Source: Dichetophora obliterata (Eukaryota > Arthropoda > Insecta > Diptera > Sciomyzidae). From it: 64,000 bases of DNA. Below the pieces are notes generated by a model. It was not told where the DNA came from and searched no databases. It worked only from the letters and a program-made list of their open reading frames with translations. Location: positions 172,647,827 to 172,711,826 of the forward strand of contig OY986435.1 of assembly GCA_963920525.1 (NCBI GenBank), given 5' to 3'. Below are positions 21,154-32,260 of the stretch, in pieces (within the stretch, counting starts at the first letter, position 1; every line of letters begins with the position of its first letter). The translations under genes and the position numbers were made by a program.

Positions 21154-22453
21154 AAGTGTGTTTTTATAGAGTGATACAAGTTTAAATCATAATAAAACAT
21201 AATAATATATTTTTAATATCAATGAAATGGGCTTTATTGAATAGAAAAGTTTATGACATTAATGTTTAAATATGATTTTGGCCATGTGGCCGCCACGGCT
21301 GGCGCGTACAAGGCGAAATCTGGAACACCAATTTTCACAAACTTTTCGCAGCATTTGCGGCCGTATCTCGCCGATAACTCTTTGAATTTTGATTTCCAGG
21401 CATTCAATTGCTTGTGGTTTATCGACGTAGACAAGAGACTTTACATAACCTCAAAGAAAATAATCCAATGGGGTTAAATCACATGATCTTGGGTGCCAAT
21501 TAATTGGGCCATTTCGTGAAATTATTTTTTCGTCAAAAGTTTCCTTGAGTAAATCAATTGTAGCGCCCGCTGTGTGGCATGTGGCTCCGTCCTGTTGGAA
21601 CCACATATCAGCAAGATTAATGTCAGCTAACTGAGGTACGAAAAAATTTCGAATCATGTTTCTATACCGTTCACCATTGACAGTAACATTATGACCATCA
21701 TCGTTTTTGAAGACATATGGGACAATGACTCCGCCAGCACATAAAGCGCACCAAACAGTAATTTTCTGTGAATGTAATGGTGTTTCGACAAAAGCTTGTG
21801 GATTCTCCTCAATCCAAATACGACAATTCTGTTTATTTACGTACCCTTTCAACCAAAAATGGTCTTCATCGGAAAATAAAATTTTCCATGGAAATTCAAA
21901 ATCAATATCAATTTGTGCTTCGGCCCATTCGCCGAATTGGCTGCGCATACGATGGTCGTTTGACTTTAATTCCTGCACAAGTTGCATCTCGAAAGGTTTT
22001 AAGCCAAGATCTTTTCGTAAGATCTTCCATAAAGTGGAAGGACACAACCCCAGTTGCTGAGAACGGCGACGAATTGATTGATTAGGATCATCTTCAATGC
22101 TTTCCTGTACAGCGGCTACAAATTCTTCAGTGCGCACTGTTCGGCATCTCACGGGATGCACATTATCAGTAACAGTAAATGTGATCCGTAAACGATGTGT
22201 TGTTCTTCGAATTAGCAGCTCTGAAGGACGATTATGAACGCCATAAAATGGACAAAGTGCACGATAAGTTTGACGAACAGAACCATTATTTTGATTAAAA
22301 ATTTCCACAATTTGCACGCGTTGCTCTGGTGTAAGTCGATCCAAATTGAAATGTCAAGGTAAACTAAACAAAAAGCAATGTTTAGTTAAATGGATGGTCA
22401 AATAAAGCAGTGATGCTGACTCAAAGTTGTATCACTCTATAAAAAACACCCTT
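21154..22453 (-). mobile_element. DD41D (rosa-type) mariner, nearly complete
   Basis: TIRs of about 25-30 bp: AAGTGTGTTTTTATAGAGTG at the left and the inverse of AAGGGTGTTTTTTATAGAG at the right. TA flanks at 21152-21153 and 22454-22455. Length is 1300 bp, normal for a mariner. Almost the whole transposase frame is kept. Confidence 0.92.
21259..22344 (-). pseudogene. rosa-type mariner transposase with one nonsense codon
   Basis: The product starts MDRLTPEQRVQIVEIF (helix-turn-helix), passes FYGVHNRPSELLIRRT and RRRSQQLGLCPSTLWKIL (second helix-turn-helix), and reaches the catalytic domain: LFSDEDHFWLKGYVNKQNCR, ITVWCALCAGGVIVPY, MWFQQDGATCHTAG and CDLTPLDYFL. The spacing between the second and third aspartates (QQD to LTPLD) is 41 residues, the DD41D signature of the rosa group. 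A TGA at about 21450 replaces the conserved tryptophan of FLWGYVK; the same frame then continues through ENWCSRF and SRGGHMAKIIFKH to a proper stop at 21259. A lone stop in an otherwise clean frame implies a rather young loss. The first ATG at 22342-22344 fits the start of related proteins. Confidence 0.9.
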
Positions 22454-22455
22454 TA

Positions 22456-25400
22456 GTATCAAACCAATCCCATGAGCAAGCAAAAGGTCGTCAAATGATT
22501 GATTAAGAAAAAAGGGCAAATGAAAAGCGGTGCTTGCTTGAACAACTGAAGCACAGCCGCGAATAACGTTGCAAAGCCACTTTTTACATGAATCTCTTAC
22601 ATTGTCTTAATACCAAATCATCCAAAAATTTGCACCTTATCGCTATCAAAAAGCAATAAGACAGTCAGTCAGTGGAAGAATGTTGTAACTTACATACAAA
22701 ATTATTAGAGTTGAATTATCTAATGTAATTGATAAGTGCAACTGATGCACAAAAAGTTAGTCCAATGTTGACAAATTGAATTGATAATAATAATAAAAGA
22801 TTAAAGGTATTGTAGTAATGAATACATTTTAAGAAAAAATAAAGTTTACCTTAAAATAACGCTTCAGAGCAGGTAAAATGGAATAACTTTGTAAGTTTAC
22901 ATTACGGTTTTAGGTAGTTGAATTGTTATAATATAAATTTCTCAATGTCTATGCTTTTTTTCTTGCAAAATTATTTAGCATAAGTGCAATAAAGGAGCAT
23001 TATTATAAATTCTCAACAAAAAAACTAAAATGAACAAAGAACTTTTTTAACATCTTTAATCGAATTGTGCAAAGTAACTCCCTAAGAAGTCTAAGCTTGG
23101 CAAATTATACGATGCCAGTTCTTCGTAAAGAACCCATTGAAGTAAGTGATGAAAAGAAAAGGAATTTCCTTGCAATGGCTTCATATTTGTCTGAAAAGTA
23201 AGTTATATAAATCAATCTCCAGTTAAAAGGCCTGTTTCCAGCTCTCATGTAAAGCATATTTTTCATATAAAAAAACTGAAAAGTAATCAGAACGAAATTT
23301 TCTTTTTTTTCAAAATTACTTAGAAGGGAATCCAGCTCTTAAGAAAAAAATTTTTATTTGTTGTACTTTTTTTCAATGAAAATCAAACACGGAAACACTG
23401 TGAATGAAAAGAAGTATATGCTCGAGGCATTGTTTATTTAAGTAAAGTTGTGAGAAGTATATTTGCAGATATATTTATTTTTATTTGTTTTTTAGCTATA
23501 GAGTTCGGTAATCGTTTACGAAAATGATGATGAAAATGCATTTGTAAAGTAGAGGTAACGCAGAGTTCATGCAATCCTTGCAAAAGAAAAGATTTAGTAA
23601 ACTCAAAAATTATTCAAATCCTATGCTCGTGTAGGAATAGGGTTGAATACAATACAAGATACAAAAAATAATATCCTTAAATATCCATTTTTCTTATATT
23701 TAATGCCATTCATTTAGAAAAAATCTTTTACATCGTTTAAATTGCATGTTTTAACCTTGTTATAAATCCCTGAATAAAATCTTTGTTTCGTAAACTAAAA
23801 TTGCATCCTAGTCCAGGGTAACGGATATTACTTCAGTTAATTAGATACCATAGCATTATATGGTTAAAGTTATGCAACTTTGGTCAGTACCCTAGGCTGC
23901 CTATGCAACAACAAAGAAGATTGTGTAAAAAAGTAGTCAACCTTACATGCATCGTCTCGGGGAAAAAGCGAATACTTATTTTCTTCTGAATTATTCTGAT
24001 AATATTATAGAATGCTAACCCGTTCCATTTCATAAATGCACCAAAACTGAGATTTCAAAAAGGAAAAACTGTGATTTAGGGCGAGCTACCAAACAATAAT
24101 CTAGATCTTCTATATTAGGTACATACTGTAGATATCTGTGGATCCTTTCAGTTAATCAGTTTTTCAGTTTTTCTTCCGGTTCGTTAAGACTCGTGGAGAC
24201 TCCTTTTTAAGTGGAGTCTCCACATGAGGTATATACTGTCGTTGAATAATTACATTCTATTGTTATTACAATAATAATAAATTGTGGCAGATGAGACGAA
24301 CATAATGAAGAAAAAACACGTACCCACTTTTTATGCACTCGATTGAGTACGCTAGGTAGGCGATTTAGTGTCATTTAAATCTTCTGGTGTGTTAAACACT
24401 TAAACCTACAGGTAGTTGGGATTATAGTATCAAAACATCGCAATAGAGATAATTAGGTATTACTGATCGCTGGTATCACCTTCAGAGAGAGAACATCTCG
24501 AGTGCATTCAAATGACGTTTAGAGTGCCTCGTCAATACACGAGCTACGAATATGCGTTCTGCATTAAAATTAACCCATATTATCCGAATAGCCTACATGT
24601 AAGGCTGCGCGAATGCATGTGCCAATCGCTGTAGATAAAAATGCCATAGCGTAAGAGCGCTCGTAATAACGAACGTCTACGACACAAAAATGCACAACGA
24701 AGCAAGATATTAGTAACATTAGCAAGAAAAATGCATGCTTACATGCTCATTCGCTCAAAGAAAAAAATATTAACTGCAGCTCTCAAAGTAAAGAGAAAAC
24801 GCTAACGAGATTATACCGTGCGTATTTTTTGCATTTTCGTTTCGTGGCTGGCGGGATGTTGAAAAAAAATTGCGTCACTCTAACAAATTGCAACTTTCAT
24901 ATTTGCTGTGCGACATTTGAAGGACCTATTTGTCGCTGATATTTAATTAAATATTTAATATGACTGGGTACGAATGGGAAAAAATTAACTAAATGGATAC
25001 AAACAGGAACAACAACAAAGAGGAACGCGTTGCTAGAAACAGGGAAGTATGAGAAAGTACATTCATTCAGCAGCAGACTAATTCGCAAAACGTTGTTTAC
25101 GAGCCTTATGATTACATTAATTTTTGTGTGCGATTGTGGCTGATGGCGATTGTTATTCGAATGGCAAAAATTATGAATGTTCTTATGCGGATTTCTGATC
25201 ACCATTCAAATAAACCAACTATCAGCTAACAGCTCGACAGCCTTTTTTTTGAAAAAATATTCTGACAAAGTAAAAATAAATTATTTTATTTTTGTTAGAT
25301 GTCAAATTTACTTGCATACTACTTTTTCTACTTAAGAAATATTGTAATATTTCTCAAGTAATTGCTTGAGAGCTGGATAGAGGCCTAAAGTACGAAAAAT

Positions 25401-25962
25401 ATTAAGTTTGTGTTCGAAAGCAAACAAATATATTTCGATGAAGGTCTTAAAAAATTATCTTTTAAAATCTTCCAATGAGTTTTTGTTTTTGTTATCAAGG
25501 GTTGTTTTCATAAATAAAAATTCCATTATTTACATTTCATTTAACAAAATGGATCCAATTAAACAAGTCTTCTTAAATGGGTATGCTCTAGTAGCACGAA
25601 TAACGTTTTAAAAGCCATCACACTCTCTGCTTTGCAACGTGGAATAGCGTTTTAACAACCACACAGTTTTAGATATATAACGGTTTTCCATTTTAAACAT
25701 TAATAATACTTGATTTACTAACTAAATATGATTGTTAAACAATTATTTTTTTGCTAAAATGGTTTATATACCTAAGAATTTCCATAATGTATTAAAAACA
25801 TGCATCTAGAAATTGTCTGCTGCATTTAAAACGTTTTTACGTTTTATTGTGAACGATTTAATTTTTGTCACTTAAAACGTTAGTAGCGGCTGTGCTTCAA
25901 TTAGATACATATATTCAAAAATAACACTGAATATTTTGTTTTTCTATAAATTCGTTGCTTCG
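22456..25962. other. Mostly unique-looking AT-rich DNA, presumed intron
   Basis: No transposon, gene or RNA could be supported across this stretch. It has two short ordinary-looking segments of lower A+T (24480-24880 and 25000-25180) whose minus-strand open frame (24897-25205) has no recognisable domain. If the exon at 38.86 kb is real, this is inside its first intron and could hold regulatory DNA, but no specific site is supported. Confidence 0.45.
24193..24223. repeat. Perfect 11-bp hairpin
   Basis: GTGGAGACTCC and GGAGTCTCCAC are separated by 9 bases. It is an isolated stem-loop with no T-run, so it is not called a terminator. Confidence 0.7.
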
Positions 25963-26128
25963 TTGCCTTGACCAAGAACTTAACCTGCTCAAAATGGTCG
26001 AATCCAGTGGATAGAAAAGCATAAGCTTGCTATTAATTTTACATTTTGTTGCCTTGAACAAGAACTTAACCTGCTCAAAACGGTCGAAGCCAGTGGATAG
26101 AATAGCATTAGTTTACTATTAATTTTCC
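25963..26128. repeat. Tandem duplication, two units of about 86 bp
   Basis: TTGCCTTGA-CAAGAACTTAACC starts at 25963 and recurs at 26049, followed in both units by GGTCGAA-CCAGTGGATAGAA and CTATTAATTTT. The two units differ at about a dozen positions. No coding frame is kept through them. Confidence 0.85.
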
Positions 26129-27934
26129 TTAGGTATTTGTTTTTTTGGTCTAAAGTGTTCTATTTCTACATAAATGGCTTAAAAGAAGCATTCTTATTGA
26201 AGTTTTTGTTAAATTTTTCATTCTCATTTATTCATAATGAATATTTCATAATTTTGAAAATTCACACAATTGTTAATTGAATCAATCAAACAAGCGATCG
26301 ATCAACTTACGATCAAGTGTAAACGTACTTTAATTGAATTACAGCTTCAAGTTGTAAATTGTGCCGATTTTAATACCTACTTTTATTGATTTTTTTCTTT
26401 GTTGTTTTTGTAATTATTTAATTTACCGAAATGTTGTAATAATGGCCATAATGAAAACAAGATAAAAAAGTCAAGTGTATTGTTGAAAGCAGGGAGAAGG
26501 CAAAAATTAAAATTAAACAACAATAAAAATAGCGCAAAATTTTTAAACTTTTTATTTTCACACAATCGTAAACATACACTTGATAACATCATCAAAATGT
26601 TTTGAAGCTATTTGAGGTTATGTTTGTTTGTTTGAATCATGCTTGATGCCTGATGATTGGATGATCACCACTCATCTGCATTCTGCTTGCTGTTGACCAC
26701 TTTTGCGCCTTGGTGGCTCTGTAGTTGCGAAGCGTGTGATTTATATAAAACGGAGAAATATGTTGAATGCAATATTTTGTAATACTGCTACAACAGCAGC
26801 AACAGCAACAGCAACAGCAAAAGCGAAGTAATAAAAGGCTGATGCTGTTTGAGTTGGAATGAAATCAGCGCTGGACAAAAAAAAAAAAAAAAAAAAAAGA
26901 CCCAAAGAAGGCTAAGACTTTTGATTAAATGTGTAAAATGATTTTAGTTTTTTTGTTTTTGTAAAAAATTTGACCATGAATTTTTGTTGCCTTTTGATAT
27001 GAGAGTAAGCCACACTTGTACCATTCTCTTATTCGTATACACATGAATATAGCTGGAGCAGCAGCAAAAAAACTTAAACTTAATTTGATTATTAAAAATC
27101 AGATTGTTAATATCTGGTTTTATTTACATATATTTTTATATATATGTATATACACTTTTTTGCTGAAAAATACAGACATAAGTGCCTCCGAAGTGGTAAA
27201 AATTTAGAGGTATATATGTATATATTTCAGCAAATAAATTTTAAATTTATTGCCTTAATTATGCGCGGATCCTACCTATAATTTAGCTAGTAGTTCATTG
27301 CTGTTTTTTTTCGTATCGATCTAAAAGTTGAAAAATATTTGAACTCTGAACAAAATTAGCCTTCATTTCTATGATTATCTCTTATTGCTGCAGAGCAGAA
27401 ATATTAAAACACAATATTTAAAAATTAATTCAAAAAGTATGGAGTGAAAAGAGCAAAATGTGTGAATTAATGCAAAGATGTGTTTTATAAAAACGAAAAT
27501 GAATACAAATTTCATCTTAAGCATCATTAAAAAAAAATTAAAAAAAAAACCAAGTTAATGTACAACTTTAATACAAAATTAATCGAATGCACTAAGGAAA
27601 ATGTTGCTTGGACAAAAGTCGAAATATGAGCTATCTCGCATGAACCTTGATTATAGCCATAAATCGAATATTAATTATAACGACTCCAATATCGCAAATC
27701 ATAAGTTTAAAAATGATCCTTTCTTAATGAAAGCAAATCTAAATGAAAATTTAAATTGTAAAATAAAACAGCAAATACAAAATACCGATCCCCATTTTTA
27801 AAAAATTTCTATCAATAAAAACATTATATAAATAAATTGACAAAGCCACTTTGGAGCGCGCACGTTTAGAGAAAAGTGGGGTAAAACGCTTGCATGAGTT
27901 GGTATTTGCTCGCATTTCTATATTTATAAAAATA
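26129..27934. other. AT-rich DNA with simple repeats
   Basis: No gene recognised. Contains a CAACAG-type run at about 26788-26820, a poly(A) tract at about 26877-26898 and TATATA-rich sequence near 27130-27160. Confidence 0.5.
26788..26820. repeat. (CAACAG)n microsatellite
   Basis: Imperfect CAA/CAG triplets in tandem, a common fly simple repeat. No long polyglutamine frame surrounds it. Confidence 0.7.
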
Positions 27935-28150
27935 ATATATAAATTGGCCATTTCAGCACTTGGAAGTACTTTGACCGAGCATCTTATGATCAATTGTGTT
28001 GTGCGTGTTATTAAATGTTGGAACACAAATGATCGAGAACAGGCCCTATGAGTTTTATGCCGACTCCGAACAGCTTATGTTCTCAATAAACTTTACATGA
28101 ATATTTTTACTCTCTGAGGTTTGCCATTGGCTGGAATGCATCAAAATCAA
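27935..28150. repeat. SINE-like dispersed repeat, copy 1
   Basis: Shares TGGCCATTTCAGC, GATCAATTGTGTTGT, GTTATTAAATGTT and TTTATGCCGACTCCGAAC with 52205-52375 in the same direction. The further right part, TGAGGTTTGCCATTGGCTG, is present only here. From memory, fly genomes carry tRNA-derived SINEs with a similar PGCCGACTCCGAACGGC-like block; I could not check this. Confidence 0.55.
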
Positions 28151-28261
28151 AAGAGTTTATGAATTGTTTACTTGAAAAATCGAGTTGGAGCAAATGCTCA
28201 CTTTTTATGCATTCCTGCCAGTCTGCAGAGAGGTGGCGCCAAGCAAAAATATTAATTCAAT

Positions 28262-28362
28262 TGAAAAAGCATTCTGTCTGAGCTGGGGTTTGAGCTGTGG
28301 TTCTCTAGTTTATAGAACACGTACTCTTCCAGTTAGGGTTATCAGATCCTAAAAGGCTGTTG
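28262..28362. repeat. tRNA-like module, isolated copy
   Basis: GAGCTGGGGTTTGAGCTGTGG followed by GAACACGTACTCTTCCAGTTA matches, inverted, the tRNA-like segments in hAT copies A (16622-16692) and in the same direction copy B (53488-53568). GGGGTTTGA is the complement of a B-box-like TCAAACCCC. Confidence 0.55.
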
Positions 28363-29394
28363 TCGGGACAAGACACGAAAATACCGGAATTTTTCATATG
28401 GCGTCGGGAAAAAAATCAAATTTGTGAACGAGTGATTGTGTTTGGAAAACATTAACATCAAACTAAATCACAAACAGTATAAGCATAAATTTATTCTTAA
28501 TCATACACCATATGATCATGAAGGTTTTATAAAATTAAAATAACATATAAATTGACGAGCAGCAGAAGAAAACTGGATAAATTAGTTTTTCGAAACTTAT
28601 CGGAAAGGTCAAAATGTAACAGTCAGATCTTAGTTTTTACCAAGACATAAAGTTTTAAGATCATATTCAAGGGGCTTAAGCAATATTTAGTGAGTGCGTT
28701 TTTTTTCCGTCGATCTGGTAATGGTTTCAAATGCCAAGTCGGGAAAAGGTAGCTTTGGTTCCTAAATAGCTAGGTAGCAGCTGTTCCTAAATTAAAAAAA
28801 AAAATATATTTGTTTATTAGTTGTTCGAGTTACATTTAGCAATTTTTCACCTTCTGGTGTATTCTATAAGTTCTTAAAACTAAAACAAGATTCGGCTATC
28901 CATATCTATCTTATTTCTTTTTTAGGTATATAAACTGGTTAAGTGGTTGAAAATTGTTTCACAATAAGCGTTGCTTATTAGAATAGAAAAAACAAAGTTT
29001 GATATTGTTTATGTTCTAGGTTTTTGCAATTTCAAAAAAAAAAAAAAAAATAAGCCAAATTTTTGAAACATGTTCCTTTTTGGACAAAAATTCATATACG
29101 CTTCGCAATACTTAACAATCAGAATATAAATTGCCATGGTTAACGTTTGGCAAATCAAAATATTTGAAAGTTCTTGAAGTTGTTCCCTTGAAAATAGCTT
29201 CGTTTTTATATTAATAATTGATATGTTTTTATAAAAAGAATTATGGTTGTTGAAATCATACCAATTTTCCAAATATTCAATCGTTTTTCGCAAAAACTTT
29301 TTAACTTCTTTCTTAAGTTTTCTTCTTTCATCGTGAGAAATATGAATCATTGTTGCACTCAAAAATATTTGTGTGTAAATATTATTGAAAGCTG

Positions 29395-29455
29395 CGTCCA
29401 TTCTACGAATTTTATTCGTAGTTTTTAGCTACGAATAGGATTCGTAGAATCGACG
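29395..29455. repeat. ACGAAT palindromic module, cut by the Tc1 element
   Basis: CCATTCTACGAATTTTATTCG followed by a second TACGAATAGGATTCGTAG is nearly the same as 53310-53360 in hAT copy B. The Tc1-like element starts at the TA that ends this module. Confidence 0.7.
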
Positions 29456-29457
29456 TA

Positions 29458-30765
29458 CAGTGTTGCGCAAATTAATAGCAACAATTTTAGTGCGCTGCTA
29501 CAAAATCGTGTATCTTTTTAAGTATTGGGGACACAAAAAAATGATTATAGGAATAAAATCATATATTCATACATCATATTAAAAACAAATCATATTCAGA
29601 TTTGGTTTTGTTTTTTTTTATATTAAATTTTAAATTAATGTGACTTCATTCAATTTGTCTGAGCGCAAAACCAAAGCAACACAATTAATATTTGGTGTAA
29701 GATTCATTATTCTAGATAACCGCTGCACATCTGAGTGGCATCGACGCTATTAAATTAGATATGTTGGTATGAGGTATTTGGTCCCAATTAAGTTTAAGGG
29801 CTTCATACAGTGCAATCTTATTGGAAAACCTTTGACCAGAAACTTTTACTTTCAAAATCTCAAAAGTCATTGTGATTGTGCCGGCCAATCAAGGACTTGA
29901 ATCTCATATCCTCTAATGTAACCTTTGATGAGCTTTGAAGTTTGCTTCGGGCGGTTGTCGGGCTGAAACGTTCACTGAAACGGCATATTCCACTCTGCAT
30001 GAAGTCACATCTTGCTTTCTAAAATATATATAGACAAAACGATCCATAATTCCATCAATTTTTTGAAATGGTTCATCTTCATTATAGGAAAAACAATTCC
30101 AGACCATAATACCACCGCCCCCGTGCTTAAAATTTATTTTTCGGTTTCAAGTCGTGTACTTGGGAGTCGCCGTACCGTGCACATTCCCATCTGAATTAAT
30201 CAAGTTGAACTTTGATTCATCACTAAAAAAACGTTTTTCCATTTTAGAACGGTCTAGTTTAGGTGCTCTTTTGCAAGACTGAGTCTAAAACATAATAAAT
30301 TGCAGCTCGTTGTCACCACTTTATATAGAACTCATCTTGTTTTTTATGCTTAGCTGTAAGCAAAGGTTTCTTTGCCGATCTGTAACTTCTTAAATCGTTC
30401 TCAACGGCTCAAACTGTTTCGCGTTAGATATTTACGAATTTCCTTACTTTATATTCGAATATTATTTGAAATTTTAGAGCTAGCGCAACTAGCGCAAAAA
30501 CGAAACTAAACTTATATGTTTATGACTCACAAACAACACGTGCTTTACAATAACGAAACTTTTGCCGATAATTTTCGGAACTTATGTTCTCTTTTTACAT
30601 TTTTCAAGTTTTGTTGCTTTTGTTTTGCTCTCGGACAAATTAAATGTATTCACATTAATTTAAGATTTAATAAAAAAAAAAAAAACCAAATTTGAATATG
30701 CCTTGTTTTATATATGGTGTATAAATATGTGCTTTGATTCCTATAATCATTTTTGTGTCCTAGTC
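29458..30765 (-). mobile_element. Tc1-like element with long inverted repeats
   Basis: The left end is TA then CAGTGTTGCGCAAATTAAT. Inner inverted repeats of about 150 bp pair 29525-29680 with 30618-30765, for example ACACAAAAAAATGATTATAGG at 29530 against the complement of the sequence near 30750. The outermost part of the right TIR is missing and the sequence passes into a LINE fragment at 30770, so the right end has been cut off. Long TIRs with an inner repeat occur in several Tc1 groups. Confidence 0.82.
29650..30300 (-). pseudogene. Tc1 transposase C-terminal relic
   Basis: Read downward from about 30240: FSDESKFNLINSDGNVH, then GGGGIMVWNCFSYNED (about 30120-30070), FQKIDGIMDRFVYI, and, after frameshifts, WPAQ-like and QRFSNKIALYEALKLNWDQIP (29850-29780), ending NLIASMPLRCAAVI near 29720. 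This is the order of the catalytic half of Tc1 transposases (VMVWGCFS, KIDGIMD, W-QIP, SMPRRC). The N-terminal DNA-binding half is missing and the D-x-NP-E-LW block is lost, so it is dead. Confidence 0.82.
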
Positions 30766-30774
30766 TTTCCACTG

Positions 30775-30945
30775 GGAGGAGCCTTCTAGGCGGATGGTTG
30801 TTTTAGCAGCCATCTGTTTATTTAGAATATCAAGTTATGTAAGGTGGAGCATAATATCTAGTGCGTCTGACGGAGAGCTCCTTAGTGCTCCACTGATGCA
30901 CAGTCCAGTTGATCTCTGAACTTTAAACTCCTAAATCTTACGTTG
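30775..30945 (-). pseudogene. LINE fragment, post-RT region
   Basis: The minus strand reads VQRSTGLCISGALRSSPSDALDIMLHLT followed by QMAAKTTIRLEGSSQW. The LINE at 9674-12473 carries the matching segment as ALCITGALKSTPTKALETIL. This lies between the reverse transcriptase and RNase H. The fragment is only about 170 bp, and it abuts the cut right end of the Tc1 element. Confidence 0.75.
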
Positions 30946-31419
30946 TGCCATTCTTTTTTTTATTTCTTTTTTTTTCTTATATATTTACAAATATATATAT
31001 TTAGATACAAATATTAATTTTTTTACACTTTAATTTTGATTACTTCAAATTTTTTCTTTTGTGACCAAATTGTGCTTTCTTAAAGCCATTAAAATAAACA
31101 CCCAGAAAAAAGTTTCTTGGAATATGAGAAAAAAGGCATCATATTTAGAGAAAAATCGTATTGACTTTGCTCCAGAGAATGCTTTTCTCTAAATGTGATC
31201 CCAAAAATTCCCTAAACATGGTAAAAAGCTTCCATGAGAAATTGAAATATTTTCTCTTCAATAAAGACACTTTATCTTTAACAGAAAAATATTTCTTCAT
31301 AACAGGTTCAACCGTTTTCTTTATTGTGTGTTACAATTTTTCCCGAAAACAGTAGATCAAATAATCTATCAATAATCTAATCCCTATCGAAATGATTGGG
31401 AACTAAGAAACCTTTCACC

Positions 31420-32260
31420 TAGCAATGTCATTGAGATCTTGATCGATGGATCAAAATAAGATGGCAAAGTAGACGGAGGAGTCTACTCCGAAACGCTGAA
31501 CATTAATATAGCCTTCAGGCTTTCTGACCATTGCCGCTACAATACATGAAAAGATAACTTGGCTTCAGAAAAATGAGATATCTTCTATGGATAAATGCTT
31601 ACTATCTGACAGTCAAGCCCCTTTGAAAGTCCTAGAAACTGTTGAAATAACATCTAAAACAGCTCTCAACTACCGCAGATCTCTAAATGAGATGGATATT
31701 TCTATGCTGGATTCCCAACATAGAAATTTTCTAGGAAACAGCAAAGCAGATGAACTCCCTCGCACAGGCACTACAAAACCAATTATCGACAGATAAGGCA
31801 AGCTTTGGTATTCCTCTCACCACCTGCAAACTTCTTACACTTGAGCTATCCCGCAATTAAACCAATAGCAGGTGATTAGCAAGAAACAAGTGTAATATTA
31901 CGCAGCAAATCTGGTCCAAATTTACCCTGCAGCATTAAAAATAACTCATTTCACTTAGTAGAAACCATATTAGTGCCATGGTAGGGGTCTTTATAAGGCA
32001 CTGCCTGATTGGCAGACACGCTCAGAGGTTGAACATCCCCCAGAACTACTTCTGCAGAAGCTGCAGAGATGAAAAAAAGTAAGAAATTCACAGTCCCTCT
32101 GCTTTTGTCCAGCGTTGGCGCAAAAACACCTTTTTTACCTTAAAAAGTCTTTAAAGACCTTGAAGAACACTCAATGGCTTTGTGAACAGCTCAAATTTGT
32201 TTAGATAGAGCAAATAAGTTAACTTAAATCTTACCTAACCTAACGTTAAAGAGTTAATCC
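31420..32260 (+). pseudogene. LINE RNase H and C-terminal fragment
   Basis: The plus strand reads LIDGSK (RNase H first motif, about 31440), GGVYSETLNINIAFRLSDH, then LLSDSQAPLKVLE (third motif, 31600), SKTALNYRRSLNEM, NFLGNSKADELPRTGTT (31725-31775), and later VGVFIRHCLIGRHAQRLNIP with FCRSCRDE (about 31990-32070). Several stops and shifts break it. It ends with ACCTAACCTAAC at about 32242-32253, a tail like that of 9674-12473, marking the 3' end. It is a different family member from the minus-strand copy at 30775. Confidence 0.82.

Noticed and set aside
24897..25205. A 102-residue minus-strand gene or exon
   Set aside because: No domain, no splice sites in good places and no codon bias. 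Left as unannotated DNA.
29009..29401. A 130-residue minus-strand gene
   Set aside because: The frame runs through AT-rich DNA, includes a poly(F) tract from a T run on that strand and overlaps the ACGAAT module. No recognised motif.
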